Below, one piece after another: positions 27,485 through 37,738 of a stretch of 64,000 bases of DNA. The position numbers and the translations under genes were made by a program. Numbering within the stretch: position 1 is the first letter of the stretch; every line of letters starts with the position of its first letter. Origin of the DNA: JAGWBD01 sp965220615 (GTDB taxonomy: Bacteria > Chloroflexota > Anaerolineae > Aggregatilineales > Phototrophicaceae); contig CBDCQL010000002.1 of assembly GCA_965220615.1 (NCBI GenBank), positions 1,364,001 to 1,428,000 on the forward strand. The letters are read 5' to 3'. Below the pieces are notes generated by a model. It was not told the DNA's origin. It did no database searches and saw only the letters and a list, made by a program, of their open reading frames with translations.

Positions 27485-27560
27485 TTGGCGCGTTCCTTTT
27501 CTTTTGCAAGGCGGGCAAATGCATCGTCAGCACAAGATCAGCAAGACCGTCTTCGGACAT
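27474..27560 (-). CDS. Candidate 28-residue leader peptide ahead of leuA
   Basis: A short frame in the ilvC-leuA gap with a near-perfect GGAGGT ribosome site eight bases before ATG 27560. It ends at TGA 27476-27474, ten bases inside leuA, so terminating ribosomes would stop on the leuA start. It encodes five leucines in its first 18 residues (MSEDGLADLVLTMHLPAL) and a basic tail. There is no terminator hairpin between it and leuA, so translational coupling fits better than attenuation. It could be unselected; support is the ribosome site and the overlap only. Confidence 0.4.
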
Positions 27561-27602
27561 CGCATTCACCTCCTTTCCCTGCAGCGCCGGTCAGTGTTCC
27601 CG

Positions 27603-28619
<1,017 letters not shown>

Positions 28620-28686
28620 TCGCTTCCTCTCTGACCCCGACGCAGTCGCCGCGGTTCACGCCAGCCGACGGAACGATTCCGCCGGT

Positions 28687-29268
28687 CTACAGGATGTTTT
28701 GTTGAACGCCGTTGTCACGCGTCCCCGCGCGCATCAGCGGAGGCTCGTATTGCGTGTCCTGAATTCGAATGCCGCGACCCATGGCCACGACGCCTGTGCG
28801 CACCATCTCCACGATTCCAATGGGCCGAAACTCCTCGATCATCGCCTCGACCTGCTCTTCATGGGCCGTCACCTCAACAATGGCGACCTTCACGCCCATG
28901 TCGACAATTCGGCCCGGATAGCGCTCGCAGATTTCAGTCACCATGTTGCGCGACTCAGGGTCATCCGTGCGCACCTTGATGAGCGCCAGATCGCGGCTGA
29001 CATGCGGTTCGTCCGATACGACGCGCACCTCAATGACGTTGACCAGCTTGCGCAAATTGGCGGCGATGATGTTGACGTTGGCCAGGCGCGCGTCCACGAC
29101 GATGGTCATGCGGGACACGTGCGGCCTGTGGGTCCGTCCGACCGTCAGGCTGTCGATGTTAAAGTTTCGCCGCCGGAACAGGCTGGCAATGCGATTCAGG
29201 ACGCCTGGCCGGTTGTCGACCAGGGTGACCAGGGTGACCTTTTGTTCCATCCGGATTTCATCGCTCAT
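28687..29268 (-). CDS. ilvN: Acetolactate synthase small (regulatory) subunit
   Basis: 193 residues. The N-terminal ACT domain (TLVTLVDNRPGVLNRIASLFRRRNFNIDSL is the pattern; residues about 11-40) binds valine and confers feedback control on the catalytic subunit. The C-terminal ALS_SS_C domain is present (FRPIGIVEMVRTGVVAMGRG). ATG 29268 overlaps the ilvB stop by four bases (ATGA), so the two subunits are co-translated. Confidence 0.95.
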   Translation of the reverse strand: MSDEIRMEQKVTLVTLVDNRPGVLNRIASLFRRRNFNIDSLTVGRTHRPHVSRMTIVVDARLANVNIIAANLRKLVNVIEVRVVSDEPHVSRDLALIKVRTDDPESRNMVTEICERYPGRIVDMGVKVAIVEVTAHEEQVEAMIEEFRPIGIVEMVRTGVVAMGRGIRIQDTQYEPPLMRAGTRDNGVQQNIL

Positions 29269-30971
29269 GGGTCTGCCCGTTCCCCAGGTTTCGGTCGCCG
29301 GATCATGGCATGCAGGTCAGCGCCGGCCGGAACCATCGGATACACAATGTCCTCTTTCTCAATGACGTACTCGATCAGGACCGGCCCCTGCACGCTGCGC
29401 GCGAAGGCCACCGACTCCTCGACCTGCTCCCGTCTCGTCACCCGCATGTTGGGAACGCCATAGGCATCGGCGAAGAGGCAAAAGTCAGGGTTGAACATCG
29501 GCGTCGCGTGGTAACGTTCCTCATAGAAGAACTCCTGCCACTGGCGCACCATTCCCAGAAAGGCATTGTTCAGAATGGCGATGTTGACGTTGGTTTTTTC
29601 CTGCACGGCGGTTGCCAGTTCGCACATCGTCATCTGAAATCCGCCATCGCCGACAATGGCCCAGACTTCCTCATCGGGCAAACCGAATTTCGCGCCGATA
29701 GCCGCCGGGAAGCCAAATCCCATTGTCCCCAGGCCACCGCTGGTGATCAGCGTGGAGGGACGCTGATGCGGATAATACTGGGCTTCCAGCATCTGGTGTT
29801 GACCCACGTCCGTGACCGTGATGGCATCGCCGCCTGTGTGCAGCCACAAGTCGTTGATCACCTGGGCGCCGAGCAGGCGATCGCCCGTGTCCCGGTGCAA
29901 TATGTCACGTTCGTCGTCGTCTTCCTGCCAGTCGCGAATGCGCGCCAGCCAGTCGACCCGCTTTTGCCTTTCAATGCGCGGCAACAATTGCGTAATGACC
30001 GTGCGCAGATCGCCAGCGATGCCCACGTCTACCGGGACGTTCTTGTTGATTTCCGAGGGATCGATGTCGACGTGGATTTTGCGCGAATGTTGCGAATAGG
30101 TCGCCAGGTTGCCCGTCACCCGGTCGTCAAAGCGCATCCCCAGGGCGATCAGCAGGTCGGCTTCCTGGATGGAGTGGTTGCTGGTGGCCGTGCCGTGCAT
30201 ACCCATCATACCCAGCGAAAGCGGGTGGCTCTCGGGCAGGGCACCCTTCCCCAGCAGTGTCAGCGCGACCGGTACGCCGGAACGTTCGACCAGGTGCAAG
30301 AGCTCGTCCGTAGCGCCGGACATTAATATGCCGTGCCCTGCCAAAATGATCGGGCGCTCCGCCTCATTTATCAGACGCCCGGCGGCATCCAGTTCGTCCT
30401 CATTGGCCGTCGTCCGCGGCTGATAGCCCGGCAGGACAATCTCACCTTCCGGATACACAAAGTCCGTGCTGGCAATCTGCACGTCCTTGGGGATGTCGAC
30501 GAGCACCGGCCCGGGGCGACCGCTGCGCGCGATGTGAAAGGCCTCGCGCACGGTCCAGGCCAGTTCGGCGACGTCCATTACCAGGAAGTTGTGCTTGGTC
30601 ACCGGCAGGCTGACGCCGGTCACGTCGGTTTCCTGAAAGGCATCCGAACCGATGGCCGCCCGCGGGACCTGACCGGTAATGCAAACAATCGGGGACGAGT
30701 CCATCATCGCCGTCGCCATACCGGTGACGAGATTGGTCGCCCCCGGCCCGCTGGTGGCAATGGCCACCCCGACCCTGCCCGTCGCACGGGCGTAGCCATC
30801 GGCCATGTGCGAGGCGCCCTGTTCGTGCCGCACCAGGACGTGGTGGATCTGCGGATACTTCGTCATGGCGTCGTAGGTGGGCAAAATGGCGCCGCCGGGG
30901 TAGCCGAACATGACGTTGACTCCCTCGCGCAGCAAACACTCCATCAAGATTTCCGAGCCTGTGAGCTGCAT
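29265..30971 (-). CDS. ilvB: Acetolactate synthase large (catalytic) subunit
   Basis: A thiamine-diphosphate enzyme forming acetolactate or acetohydroxybutyrate. 568 residues. The catalytic Glu is in YPGGAILPTYDAM..HVLVRHEQGASHMADGYAR; GPGATNLVTGMATAMMDS, FDDRVTGNL and the ThDP motif GDGGFQMTMCELATAVQEKTNVNIAILNN (GDG...NN) are all intact. GGAGGAGCGAT precedes ATG 30971. It lies 15 nt after ilvE. Confidence 0.97.
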   Translation of the reverse strand: MQLTGSEILMECLLREGVNVMFGYPGGAILPTYDAMTKYPQIHHVLVRHEQGASHMADGYARATGRVGVAIATSGPGATNLVTGMATAMMDSSPIVCITGQVPRAAIGSDAFQETDVTGVSLPVTKHNFLVMDVAELAWTVREAFHIARSGRPGPVLVDIPKDVQIASTDFVYPEGEIVLPGYQPRTTANEDELDAAGRLINEAERPIILAGHGILMSGATDELLHLVERSGVPVALTLLGKGALPESHPLSLGMMGMHGTATSNHSIQEADLLIALGMRFDDRVTGNLATYSQHSRKIHVDIDPSEINKNVPVDVGIAGDLRTVITQLLPRIERQKRVDWLARIRDWQEDDDERDILHRDTGDRLLGAQVINDLWLHTGGDAITVTDVGQHQMLEAQYYPHQRPSTLITSGGLGTMGFGFPAAIGAKFGLPDEEVWAIVGDGGFQMTMCELATAVQEKTNVNIAILNNAFLGMVRQWQEFFYEERYHATPMFNPDFCLFADAYGVPNMRVTRREQVEESVAFARSVQGPVLIEYVIEKEDIVYPMVPAGADLHAMIRRPKPGERADP

Positions 30972-30986
30972 ATCGCTCCTCCGCCT

Positions 30987-31922
30987 CTACCCGGGTTGAC
31001 GAACAGCCGCCGGGACTGGCGTAAGCCAGCCGTGACGGTCCGCTACTTCACCTGACGTAATAGCAAAGAACTGGTCCTGCGCATCTTTCGTTATGGGGCC
31101 GCGTTTCCCCTCCCCTACCTGCAGGCGATCGATGGACCGCACCGGTGTGATCTCGGCCGCCGTGCCGGTGAAGAAGACCTCGTCGGCCATGTACAACATG
31201 TCGCGGGCAATGGTCTCGAAGCGCACTTCCACGCCCATGTCTTGCAGGATTGTCAAAACGCTGTCGCGCGTGATACCGGGAAGAATGCTCGCCCAGCTGC
31301 CGGGGGTGTACACAATGCCGTCGACGATGACAAACACATTTTCGCCGGCGCCTTCGCTGACGTTGCCGGAGGAATCCAGCGCCAGGCCCTCGTCGAAGCC
31401 GTTGTCGTGCGCTTCCATGCTGATCAACTGGCTGTTGACGTATTGCCCGCCGATCTTGGCCATGGATGCCGCCGTGCCTGGCGCCAGGCGGCGCCATGAA
31501 CTGATTTGTACGTCCACGCCCTTTTCGAGGCCTTCCGAGCCCAGATATGCGCCCCATTCCATGGTGAAAATCGTCACGTCAACCGGGTTCTTGCGCCCTT
31601 CCAGACCCAGCGGCCCCGCGCCACGAAACACCAGGGGTCGGACGTAGCAGGCCTGATGTCCGTTGCGGGCGATTGTCTCAAGAATGGCCTCGTTGATTTC
31701 GTCTTCCGTGAAGGGGACATCCAGGCGCGCGACCCGGCTGGAGTAGTAGAGGCGTTTGGTATGCTCGGGGAGGCGAAAAACGGCCGGCCCATGCGGTGTG
31801 GTGTAGGCGCGAATGCCCTCGAAGACGCTGGAGCCGTAGTGCAGCGCGTGGGTCGAGACATGGACGTTCACCTCTTCCCAGCGCATGAATTCGCCGTTAT
31901 GCCAGATCCACTCAGCACTCAT
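30987..31922 (-). CDS. ilvE: Branched-chain amino acid aminotransferase
   Basis: Class IV PLP aminotransferase performing the last step for Ile, Leu and Val. 311 residues. WIWHNGEFMRWEEVNVHVSTHALHYGSSVFEGIRAY is the usual N-terminus. The PLP lysine is in MAKIGGQYVNS, and GNVSEGAGENVFVI and FFTGTAAEITPV are diagnostic. GGGAGCGGGCA precedes ATG 31922. First structural gene after the leader-peptide attenuator. Confidence 0.96.
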   Translation of the reverse strand: MSAEWIWHNGEFMRWEEVNVHVSTHALHYGSSVFEGIRAYTTPHGPAVFRLPEHTKRLYYSSRVARLDVPFTEDEINEAILETIARNGHQACYVRPLVFRGAGPLGLEGRKNPVDVTIFTMEWGAYLGSEGLEKGVDVQISSWRRLAPGTAASMAKIGGQYVNSQLISMEAHDNGFDEGLALDSSGNVSEGAGENVFVIVDGIVYTPGSWASILPGITRDSVLTILQDMGVEVRFETIARDMLYMADEVFFTGTAAEITPVRSIDRLQVGEGKRGPITKDAQDQFFAITSGEVADRHGWLTPVPAAVRQPG

Positions 31923-31965
31923 TGCCCGCTCCCGTCTCTGTTGGTAACAAGCTTCCTGCGTTACT

Positions 31966-31990
31966 AAAAAACCCCCTCGGCGGGGGGTTT
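31966..31990 (-). terminator. Attenuator terminator in the ilv leader
   Basis: Minus strand: AAACCCCC (31990-31983) pairs with GGGGGTTT (31976-31969) around a six-base loop, followed by a run of T (31971-31966). It lies 45 nt after the leader-peptide stop and 44 nt before ilvE. An upstream segment (GGGTGGTTGC near 32027-32018) can pair with GCAAACCCCC and would act as antiterminator. Confidence 0.88.
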
Positions 31991-32034
31991 GCGTTCACTT
32001 TGCCGGTTTCCGGCCGGAGCAACCACCCGTCACG

Positions 32035-32112
32035 CTATGCGACACCAATAATGACAAGAAGGAGAAGAACCACGGGCAGCGAAATGATTGTTCTGGCGGC
32101 GTTGCTATGCAT
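32035..32112 (-). CDS. Ile/Leu/Val-rich leader peptide of the ilv-leu operon
   Basis: 25 codons from ATG 32112 to TAG 32037-32035. Residues 9-24 read IISLPVVLLLLVIIGV. In total there are four Ile, five Leu and four Val, the amino acids made by the operon. It begins about 27 nt after the predicted transcription start and is followed by antiterminator/terminator alternatives. This is the arrangement of classical translation-coupled attenuation (IlvL type): stalling on scarce branched-chain aminoacyl-tRNAs would favour the antiterminator. The peptide itself needs no further function. Recognition is by composition and position; it has no similarity-based name. Confidence 0.85.
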   Translation of the reverse strand: MHSNAARTIISLPVVLLLLVIIGVA

Positions 32113-32145
32113 CACTTGTTCCGGACCGATCTTTCGGACGCGCCC

Positions 32146-32173
32146 ATTGTAGCGCGGCAATTCAGACTGTCAA
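32146..32173 (-). promoter_or_regulatory. Consensus sigma70-type promoter of the ilv-leu operon
   Basis: Minus strand: -35 TTGACA (32173-32168, exact consensus), 16-nt spacer, -10 TACAAT (32151-32146). Start expected near 32139. Together with 31923-32145 it fills the otherwise gene-free interval between argH and ilvE. Confidence 0.8.
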
Positions 32174-32248
32174 GCATTGGGACGGGGATCGATTGCAGGA
32201 ATCCTGTTTCAGAAATATTGCCGGCAATCTCCGGGCAGATTCCCCGGC

Positions 32249-33619
32249 TCAACGCTCCAGCGCGAATCGCGCAGCTTCCAGCTGTTTCTCTACGGCGACG
32301 GGCGCCGTGCCGCCGGCAGAAACCCGGCTGCGGACCGACTTGTCAAAGTCGAAAACGTCGCGCGCGTCCGCCGCAAACAGAGCATGACACTCTTGCAGGG
32401 TCGGCAATGGCAGCTGCGAAAGCGGCAGGCCGGCATCGGCGGCAGCGCGTACGGCGGCGCCAACCGCGTGGTGCGCCTCCCTGAATGGCAGACCGCGCGC
32501 CACCAGATAGTCGGCGAGGTCGGTCGCCAGCATCTCTTCGTCCAACGCCGCGCGCATCCTCTCCGGGTTGACCCCCAAGGTGTGTATGACGGCCGTCAAC
32601 ACCGGCAAGAGAGCGTTGAGCGAGTCCACGGAGTCGAAGAGCGCTTCCTTGTCCTCCTGCAAGTCCTTGTTGTAGGCCGTCGGCAGCCCTTTCATCGTTG
32701 CCAGCAAGCCGGTCAGGTTGCCGATGAGCCGGCCGGACTTGCCCCGCGCCAGTTCCAGCGGATCGGCATTGCGCTTCTGCGGCATGAGGCTGGAGCCGGT
32801 GCTGTAGCGGTCGTCGAGCGCAAAATAGCCGAAGAGCGGGTTGCTGTAGAGAATGACGTCCTCGCCCAGGCGGCTGAGATGCACCCCTGCCAATGCAAGG
32901 GCGAACAGCGTCTCGGCCACAAAGTCCCGGTCGCTCACGCTGTCCAGGCTGTTCTGGCTGATCGACGTGAAGCCCAGTTCCTGCGCCATGGTATGGCGGT
33001 CGACTGCCAGCGGAGTTCCGGCCAGCGCGCCGGAACCCAGGGGCAGCACGGCGGCGTTGCTGCGCGCCACGGCCAGTCGGTCCCGGTCGCGCTGCAACAT
33101 CCAGAAGTAGCTCAGCAGCCAGTGCGCCAGCACCACGGGCTGCGCCGGTTGCAGATGCGTATAGCCGGGCATCAGGGTTTCCAGATGGTCTGCCGCCCGC
33201 AGTACCAGCGCCTCCTGTAGTTCATGCAGGCGACCGCTGATGGATTCGCAGGCTCCCATGCACCAGAGCCGGAAATCCGTGGCCACCTGATCATTGCGGC
33301 TGCGGCCGGTGTGCAGCTTGCCGCCAACGGGCCCGACCAGTTCGGTCAGACGCCGTTCCACCGCCGTGTGGATGTCTTCATCGCCCGGCATTAGTTCGAA
33401 AGTGGCCTGGTCAAACTCTTCCAGGACCTGCTGCAGGCCGGTCACGATTCGATCGGATTCATCCCGCGACAGAATCTCGGCGCCGACCAGCGCCCGCGCC
33501 CAAGCCTGACTGCCGGCGATGTCCTCCCGGTACATGCGGCGGTCAAAATGGATGCTGTCATTCAGCGTCCTAAGGTCTTCATCGGTTGGCTCGGCGAAGC
33601 GACCGCCCCACAAGGCCAT
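32249..33619 (-). CDS. argH: Argininosuccinate lyase
   Basis: Splits argininosuccinate to arginine and fumarate. 456 residues. ALWGGRFAEPTDEDL is the typical N-terminus. HTGRSRNDQVATDFRLW, GYTHLQPAQPVVLAHWLL and STGSSLMPQKRNADPLELARGK are the three conserved regions; the last carries the catalytic serine loop, with Ala in place of the usual Pro after KxN. 30 nt after argG; last gene of the leftward nad-arg stretch. Confidence 0.96.
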   Translation of the reverse strand: MALWGGRFAEPTDEDLRTLNDSIHFDRRMYREDIAGSQAWARALVGAEILSRDESDRIVTGLQQVLEEFDQATFELMPGDEDIHTAVERRLTELVGPVGGKLHTGRSRNDQVATDFRLWCMGACESISGRLHELQEALVLRAADHLETLMPGYTHLQPAQPVVLAHWLLSYFWMLQRDRDRLAVARSNAAVLPLGSGALAGTPLAVDRHTMAQELGFTSISQNSLDSVSDRDFVAETLFALALAGVHLSRLGEDVILYSNPLFGYFALDDRYSTGSSLMPQKRNADPLELARGKSGRLIGNLTGLLATMKGLPTAYNKDLQEDKEALFDSVDSLNALLPVLTAVIHTLGVNPERMRAALDEEMLATDLADYLVARGLPFREAHHAVGAAVRAAADAGLPLSQLPLPTLQECHALFAADARDVFDFDKSVRSRVSAGGTAPVAVEKQLEAARFALER

Positions 33620-33649
33620 GGCAAACTCCTGAATGCGTTACGTGGTCTT

Positions 33650-34891
33650 CTACTGGCGGTAGTGGCTGCGTCCCGTGCGTTCGATGTCCTGCTGCGCCTC
33701 AACCTTAAGCGGCAGGCCGAAGAGACGAATGAACCCCTCCGCGTCCTTCTGGTCGTAGACGTCTTCCTCACCAAAGGACGCGTAGTCCTCGCGGTAGAGT
33801 CCGGTCGGGCTTTTGCGCCCTGCCAGAATCAGGTTGCCCTTGTAAAGCTTCAGGCGCACCGAACCGTTCACCTGTTGCTGTGTCACATCGACGAAAGCGT
33901 CCAACGCCTCGCGCAGCCGCGTGTACCATTGGCCGTTGTATACCAGCTCCGCGTACTTCGAGGCCAGCAGGTCCTTGTACTGCATCGTCTGCTTGTCCAA
34001 CGTGATGCTCTCCAACGCGCGATGCGCGCGTAGCAGTACCGTTCCGGCCGGCGTCTCGTAAACACCATGGCTCTTCATGCCGACCAGGCGGTTTTCGACG
34101 ATGTCGCTGCGGCCGATACCGTGTTTGCCCGCGATTCGATTCAACTGCTGGAACAGGTCGACCGGGTCGATTGAGTCGCCATCCAGCGAGACCGGATAGC
34201 CCTTCTCAAATCCGATCTCAATCAGACGGGCCTCATCCGGTGCGTCCTGCGGGCTGCTGGACAGCTTGTACATCGCTTCTTCCGGTTCGTTCCAGGGGTC
34301 TTCCAGCAGGCCGCCCTCGTGGCTGAGATGAAATATATTGCGGTCCCGACTGTAGATGTCGCGTTCTGTTTGCGTCACCGGCACGTTGAACTCTTCGGCA
34401 TAGGCCAGCGCGTCCTCGCGGCTGCGGATATCCCACTCGCGCCAGGGGGCGATGACCCGTAACCTGGGGTTCAGGGCCATGACGGTCAACTCGAAACGCA
34501 CCTGGTCGTTGCCCTTTCCGGTGCAACCGTGGGCAACGGCGTCGGCGCCTTCGATTTCAGCGACGTCGACCAGATGCCGCGCGATGAGTGGCCGGGCAAA
34601 AGAGGTGCCCAGCAAATACTCCCGCTCGTAAATGGCGCCGGCGCGCAGGGTTGGCAACGCGAAGCCCGAAAGGAATTCCTCACGCAAGTCACGCACGTAG
34701 AGCTTGCTGGCGCCCGAGGCTCGCGCTTTCTCGTCCAGTCCTTCCAGCTCTTCCTCCTGGCCCAGGTCCGCACAAAAACAGATGACTTCGCAGTCGCTGT
34801 AATTGTTTTTCAGCCAGGGGACAATTACCGACGTGTCAAGGCCACCGCTGTAAGCCAGAACAACCTTGCGAACTTCCGCTGCATTCGTCAT
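33650..34891 (-). CDS. argG: Argininosuccinate synthase
   Basis: ATP-dependent joining of citrulline and aspartate. 413 residues. The PP-loop AYSGGLDTSV (13-22), HGCTGKGNDQVRFE, and SRDRNIFHLSHEGGLLEDP are diagnostic, and the C-terminal domain is complete. GAGGATGAG precedes ATG 34891. It directly precedes argH, giving the last two steps of arginine synthesis; upstream arg genes are absent. Confidence 0.97.
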   Translation of the reverse strand: MTNAAEVRKVVLAYSGGLDTSVIVPWLKNNYSDCEVICFCADLGQEEELEGLDEKARASGASKLYVRDLREEFLSGFALPTLRAGAIYEREYLLGTSFARPLIARHLVDVAEIEGADAVAHGCTGKGNDQVRFELTVMALNPRLRVIAPWREWDIRSREDALAYAEEFNVPVTQTERDIYSRDRNIFHLSHEGGLLEDPWNEPEEAMYKLSSSPQDAPDEARLIEIGFEKGYPVSLDGDSIDPVDLFQQLNRIAGKHGIGRSDIVENRLVGMKSHGVYETPAGTVLLRAHRALESITLDKQTMQYKDLLASKYAELVYNGQWYTRLREALDAFVDVTQQQVNGSVRLKLYKGNLILAGRKSPTGLYREDYASFGEEDVYDQKDAEGFIRLFGLPLKVEAQQDIERTGRSHYRQ

Positions 34892-34959
34892 CTCATCCTC
34901 TTTGTAATCTGCCCGTCACAACCGGTAATCCGGCCATTGCCGCCCATGGCACCGGAGGG

Positions 34960-36141
34960 CTAGCCGAGTTGCGGCGCCATCGCCCGGTGTCGTTCGACCA
35001 GGGTTCGCAAATGATAAACCAGTCGCTCCACATGCGCCGCCGTACTGTGCTTGCCCAGCACAAACCGCATCTGGCCCATCAGGCGGTCGCTGTCCACGCC
35101 ACAGGCCAGCAGCACGTGGCTCGGTTCCTGCTGACCGGACGTGCAGGCGCTGCCGCCGCTGGCGCAAATGCCCAGTTCCGAAAGGTCAAGCAGGATCGAG
35201 TCACCATTCAGCCAACGCAATACAAAACTGCTGTGGCCCGCCAGTCGTTCCTGTGGATGCCCGGTCAATGTGGCCTCCGGAATGTTGGCCAGCACTCGCC
35301 GGACCAGTTCGTCGCGCAAGTCGACCAGCCGGGCGCAAGTCCCCTCACGCTCGGCTTCCGCCAGCTCCAGCGCCCGCGCGAGGCCCACGATGAGCGGCAG
35401 CGGCTCTGTGCCGCTGCGGCGATGCGCCTGCTGGCCGCCACCCACAATTTGCGCCTTGAGGCCAATCGCGCGTCGCACGACCAGCACGCCAATGCCTTTC
35501 GGACCGTAGCATTTGTGCCCGGCAAGACTCATAAGGTCCACGTTCAGCGCCTGCACGTCCAGCGGCAGGAGTCCGGGCGCCTGGACGGCATCGGTGTGAA
35601 AGGGAACGCGGCGGTTCTTTTCCTTGATCGCCGCGCCGATGTCAGCGATCGGGTTGATGCTGCCGATTTCGTTGCTGGCATACAGTACGCTCACCAGCAC
35701 CGTTTCCGGCCGCATGGCCTCAACGACCTGTGCCGGAGTGACGCGACCGGTTGAATCGACCGGCAGGAAGGTGACGTCGAAACCTTCACCCGCAAGTTCC
35801 TGCGCGACGTCCAGCACGGCATGATGCTCGGCGGCCGTCGTTATGACGTGGTTACCGCGACCGCGGGCGCGCATGGCATGCGCCACGCCCTTGAGCGCAA
35901 GATTGTCGGCTTCCGTGCCACCACTGGTAAACACCAGTTCCGGCGGACCTCCGGCGCGGCAGTTGACCACCTCTGCGATGGTCTCTATGGAGCGTTGAAT
36001 GGCCGCATCGGCGGCCTTGCCGGCAGCGTGCAAACTGGAGGCATTGCCGAAGACCTCGCTCCAGTAAGGCTGCATGGCCTCGACCACGCGCGGATCCGTC
36101 GGCGTGGTGGCGCTGTTGTCCAGATAAATCATGTCGCTCAC
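34960..36141 (-). CDS. Cysteine desulfurase (NifS/IscS type)
   Basis: A PLP enzyme that removes sulfur from cysteine for Fe-S cluster or thio-modification pathways. 393 residues. IYLDNSATTPTDPRV begins the protein. GGTEADNLALKGV, the PLP-lysine SLAGHKCYGPKGIG and the active-site Cys loop GGSACTSGQQEPSHVL are intact. GTG 36141 overlaps the nadB stop (GTGA), which argues for this start over ATG 36132 and shows tight coupling to nadB. In such nad clusters the desulfurase is thought to supply the [4Fe-4S] cluster of NadA; that role is inferred from context. Confidence 0.93.
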   Translation of the reverse strand: MSDMIYLDNSATTPTDPRVVEAMQPYWSEVFGNASSLHAAGKAADAAIQRSIETIAEVVNCRAGGPPELVFTSGGTEADNLALKGVAHAMRARGRGNHVITTAAEHHAVLDVAQELAGEGFDVTFLPVDSTGRVTPAQVVEAMRPETVLVSVLYASNEIGSINPIADIGAAIKEKNRRVPFHTDAVQAPGLLPLDVQALNVDLMSLAGHKCYGPKGIGVLVVRRAIGLKAQIVGGGQQAHRRSGTEPLPLIVGLARALELAEAEREGTCARLVDLRDELVRRVLANIPEATLTGHPQERLAGHSSFVLRWLNGDSILLDLSELGICASGGSACTSGQQEPSHVLLACGVDSDRLMGQMRFVLGKHSTAAHVERLVYHLRTLVERHRAMAPQLG

Positions 36142-37733
36142 GGGTGCCCCCCGGCCTGTAACGCCGGATCATCAGCACGAAAATGCGTACCGCGACTGTG
36201 CCGGTTGCGCAGGGCGGCCCAGGTCACCATGCGCGCCACCTGAACGGCGTTGCGCAACCCGACCAGTTGATCGTTGAGGTGCGTGGTCCGGTAAAACTCT
36301 TCGATCTCATGCCACAAATGCCGCAGTTCGCGCTGGGCCCGTTGCAGGCGGTCACCGTTGCGCACCAGACCCACATAATGCCACATCAGGTTGCGTATGG
36401 TGGTCATGTCCCCTTCCAGCAGGCCGGGGTCCGGCAACTGGGTGCTGCGCGCCACCCAGCCGGGAACACGCGCATCGTCGATCGGGTCCCCCAGATTGCA
36501 GGAAATGTGTCGCGCCGCCCGGTCGCCCCATACCAGGCCCTCAAGCAGGCTGGTGCTGGCCAGTCGATTGGCGCCGTGCAGGCCGGTGCAACTGACTTCT
36601 CCCACAGCATAAAGCCCGAAAATACTACTGCGTCCCCAGTCGTCCACCAGGACGCCGCCACAGGCGTAATGGGCGGCGGGCACGACGGGTATCGGCTCGC
36701 AGGTGGGGTCCACGCCGTAACACGTGCAATTTTCTACAATTTGCGGAAAGCGGTCACGAATGAAGTCGGCGGAGTGTCGCTGCGAGATGTCGAGCCAGAC
36801 ATGCTCAAGACCCTGCTCAAGCATCTCGCGGTGGATGGCACGGGCCACCACGTCGCGTGGCGCCAGGTCGCCCCAGCGGGAGTCATGGCGCTGCATGATG
36901 GGCTGGCCGTCCGGCGTCAGCAGCACGGCGCCTTCGCCACGCAGGGCCTCGCTGATGAGCAGATTCGGCGCGCCGCGCACGCTCAGCGTGGTGGGATGAA
37001 ACTGGATGTACTCCATATTCAGGATGCGGGCGCCGGCGCGTCCGGCCATGGCCAGTCCGTCTCCCCGCGCTCCGGGCGGGTTGCTGGTGTTGCGGTAGAT
37101 CTGTCCGATGCCGCCGGTGGCCAGGATTGTCTCGCCTGCCAGCACACGCAGGATTTCGCCGGTCTTGCGCTGCAGAACGTAAGCACCGTGGCAGGCGGGC
37201 GATTCATAGATGGCCAGCGGGTCAAGCGCATGGTGCGGAAAGGTTATCAAATCGACGGCGGTGTGGCCGCTGAGCAGACGGATGTTGGGCCGTTCCGCAA
37301 GGGCCCGCAGCATGGCATCCGTGATGGCCGCGCCCGTGCGGTCCCCGACGTGTACAACCCGACGGGTGCTGTGCGCCCCTTCCAGCGCAAACTCGAGCTC
37401 ACCCGGTACGGTCGTATCGAAGCGAACGCCGACCTGCTCCACCAGCACCGAGCGCACGAGGTCCGGACCTTCCCCGGCCAGCAGACGGGCGGCCCGCGGT
37501 GAACTCAGGCCGGCGCCGGCGCGCAAGATGTCGGCCACCAGCATTTCCGGCGAATCGTCCAGCCCGCGCGTGACGATGCCGCCCTGGGCCCGTCCGCTGT
37601 TGCTGTCGGCGGCATCGTGGGCGCGGGTGATGATGGTGATGTCGTGATTGCGGTTCTGGCTCAGACGCAGGGCGGCGGTGGCGCCGGCGATACCGCAACC
37701 GATGATGAGGGTATGCGTCTGAATCGCGTCCAC
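36138..37733 (-). CDS. nadB: L-aspartate oxidase
   Basis: An FAD enzyme making iminoaspartate for NAD synthesis. 531 residues from GTG 37733, five bases after the nadA stop. The FAD-binding LIIGCGIAGATAALRLS begins at residue 9, followed by SNSGRAQGGI, GGIGQIYRNTSNPPGARGDG, EYIQFHPTTL and GLHGANRLASTSLLEGLVWG. The C-terminal fumarate reductase-type helical domain is present. Earlier in-frame codons overlap the end of nadA and do not resemble the family. Confidence 0.95.
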   Translation of the reverse strand: MDAIQTHTLIIGCGIAGATAALRLSQNRNHDITIITRAHDAADSNSGRAQGGIVTRGLDDSPEMLVADILRAGAGLSSPRAARLLAGEGPDLVRSVLVEQVGVRFDTTVPGELEFALEGAHSTRRVVHVGDRTGAAITDAMLRALAERPNIRLLSGHTAVDLITFPHHALDPLAIYESPACHGAYVLQRKTGEILRVLAGETILATGGIGQIYRNTSNPPGARGDGLAMAGRAGARILNMEYIQFHPTTLSVRGAPNLLISEALRGEGAVLLTPDGQPIMQRHDSRWGDLAPRDVVARAIHREMLEQGLEHVWLDISQRHSADFIRDRFPQIVENCTCYGVDPTCEPIPVVPAAHYACGGVLVDDWGRSSIFGLYAVGEVSCTGLHGANRLASTSLLEGLVWGDRAARHISCNLGDPIDDARVPGWVARSTQLPDPGLLEGDMTTIRNLMWHYVGLVRNGDRLQRAQRELRHLWHEIEEFYRTTHLNDQLVGLRNAVQVARMVTWAALRNRHSRGTHFRADDPALQAGGHP

Positions 37734-37738
37734 GGCGA

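Noticed and set aside
31923..32248. T-box riboswitch before ilvE
   Set aside because: No T-box sequence (TGGNACCRCG) or specifier stem is seen; the leader is explained by a leader peptide and terminator.
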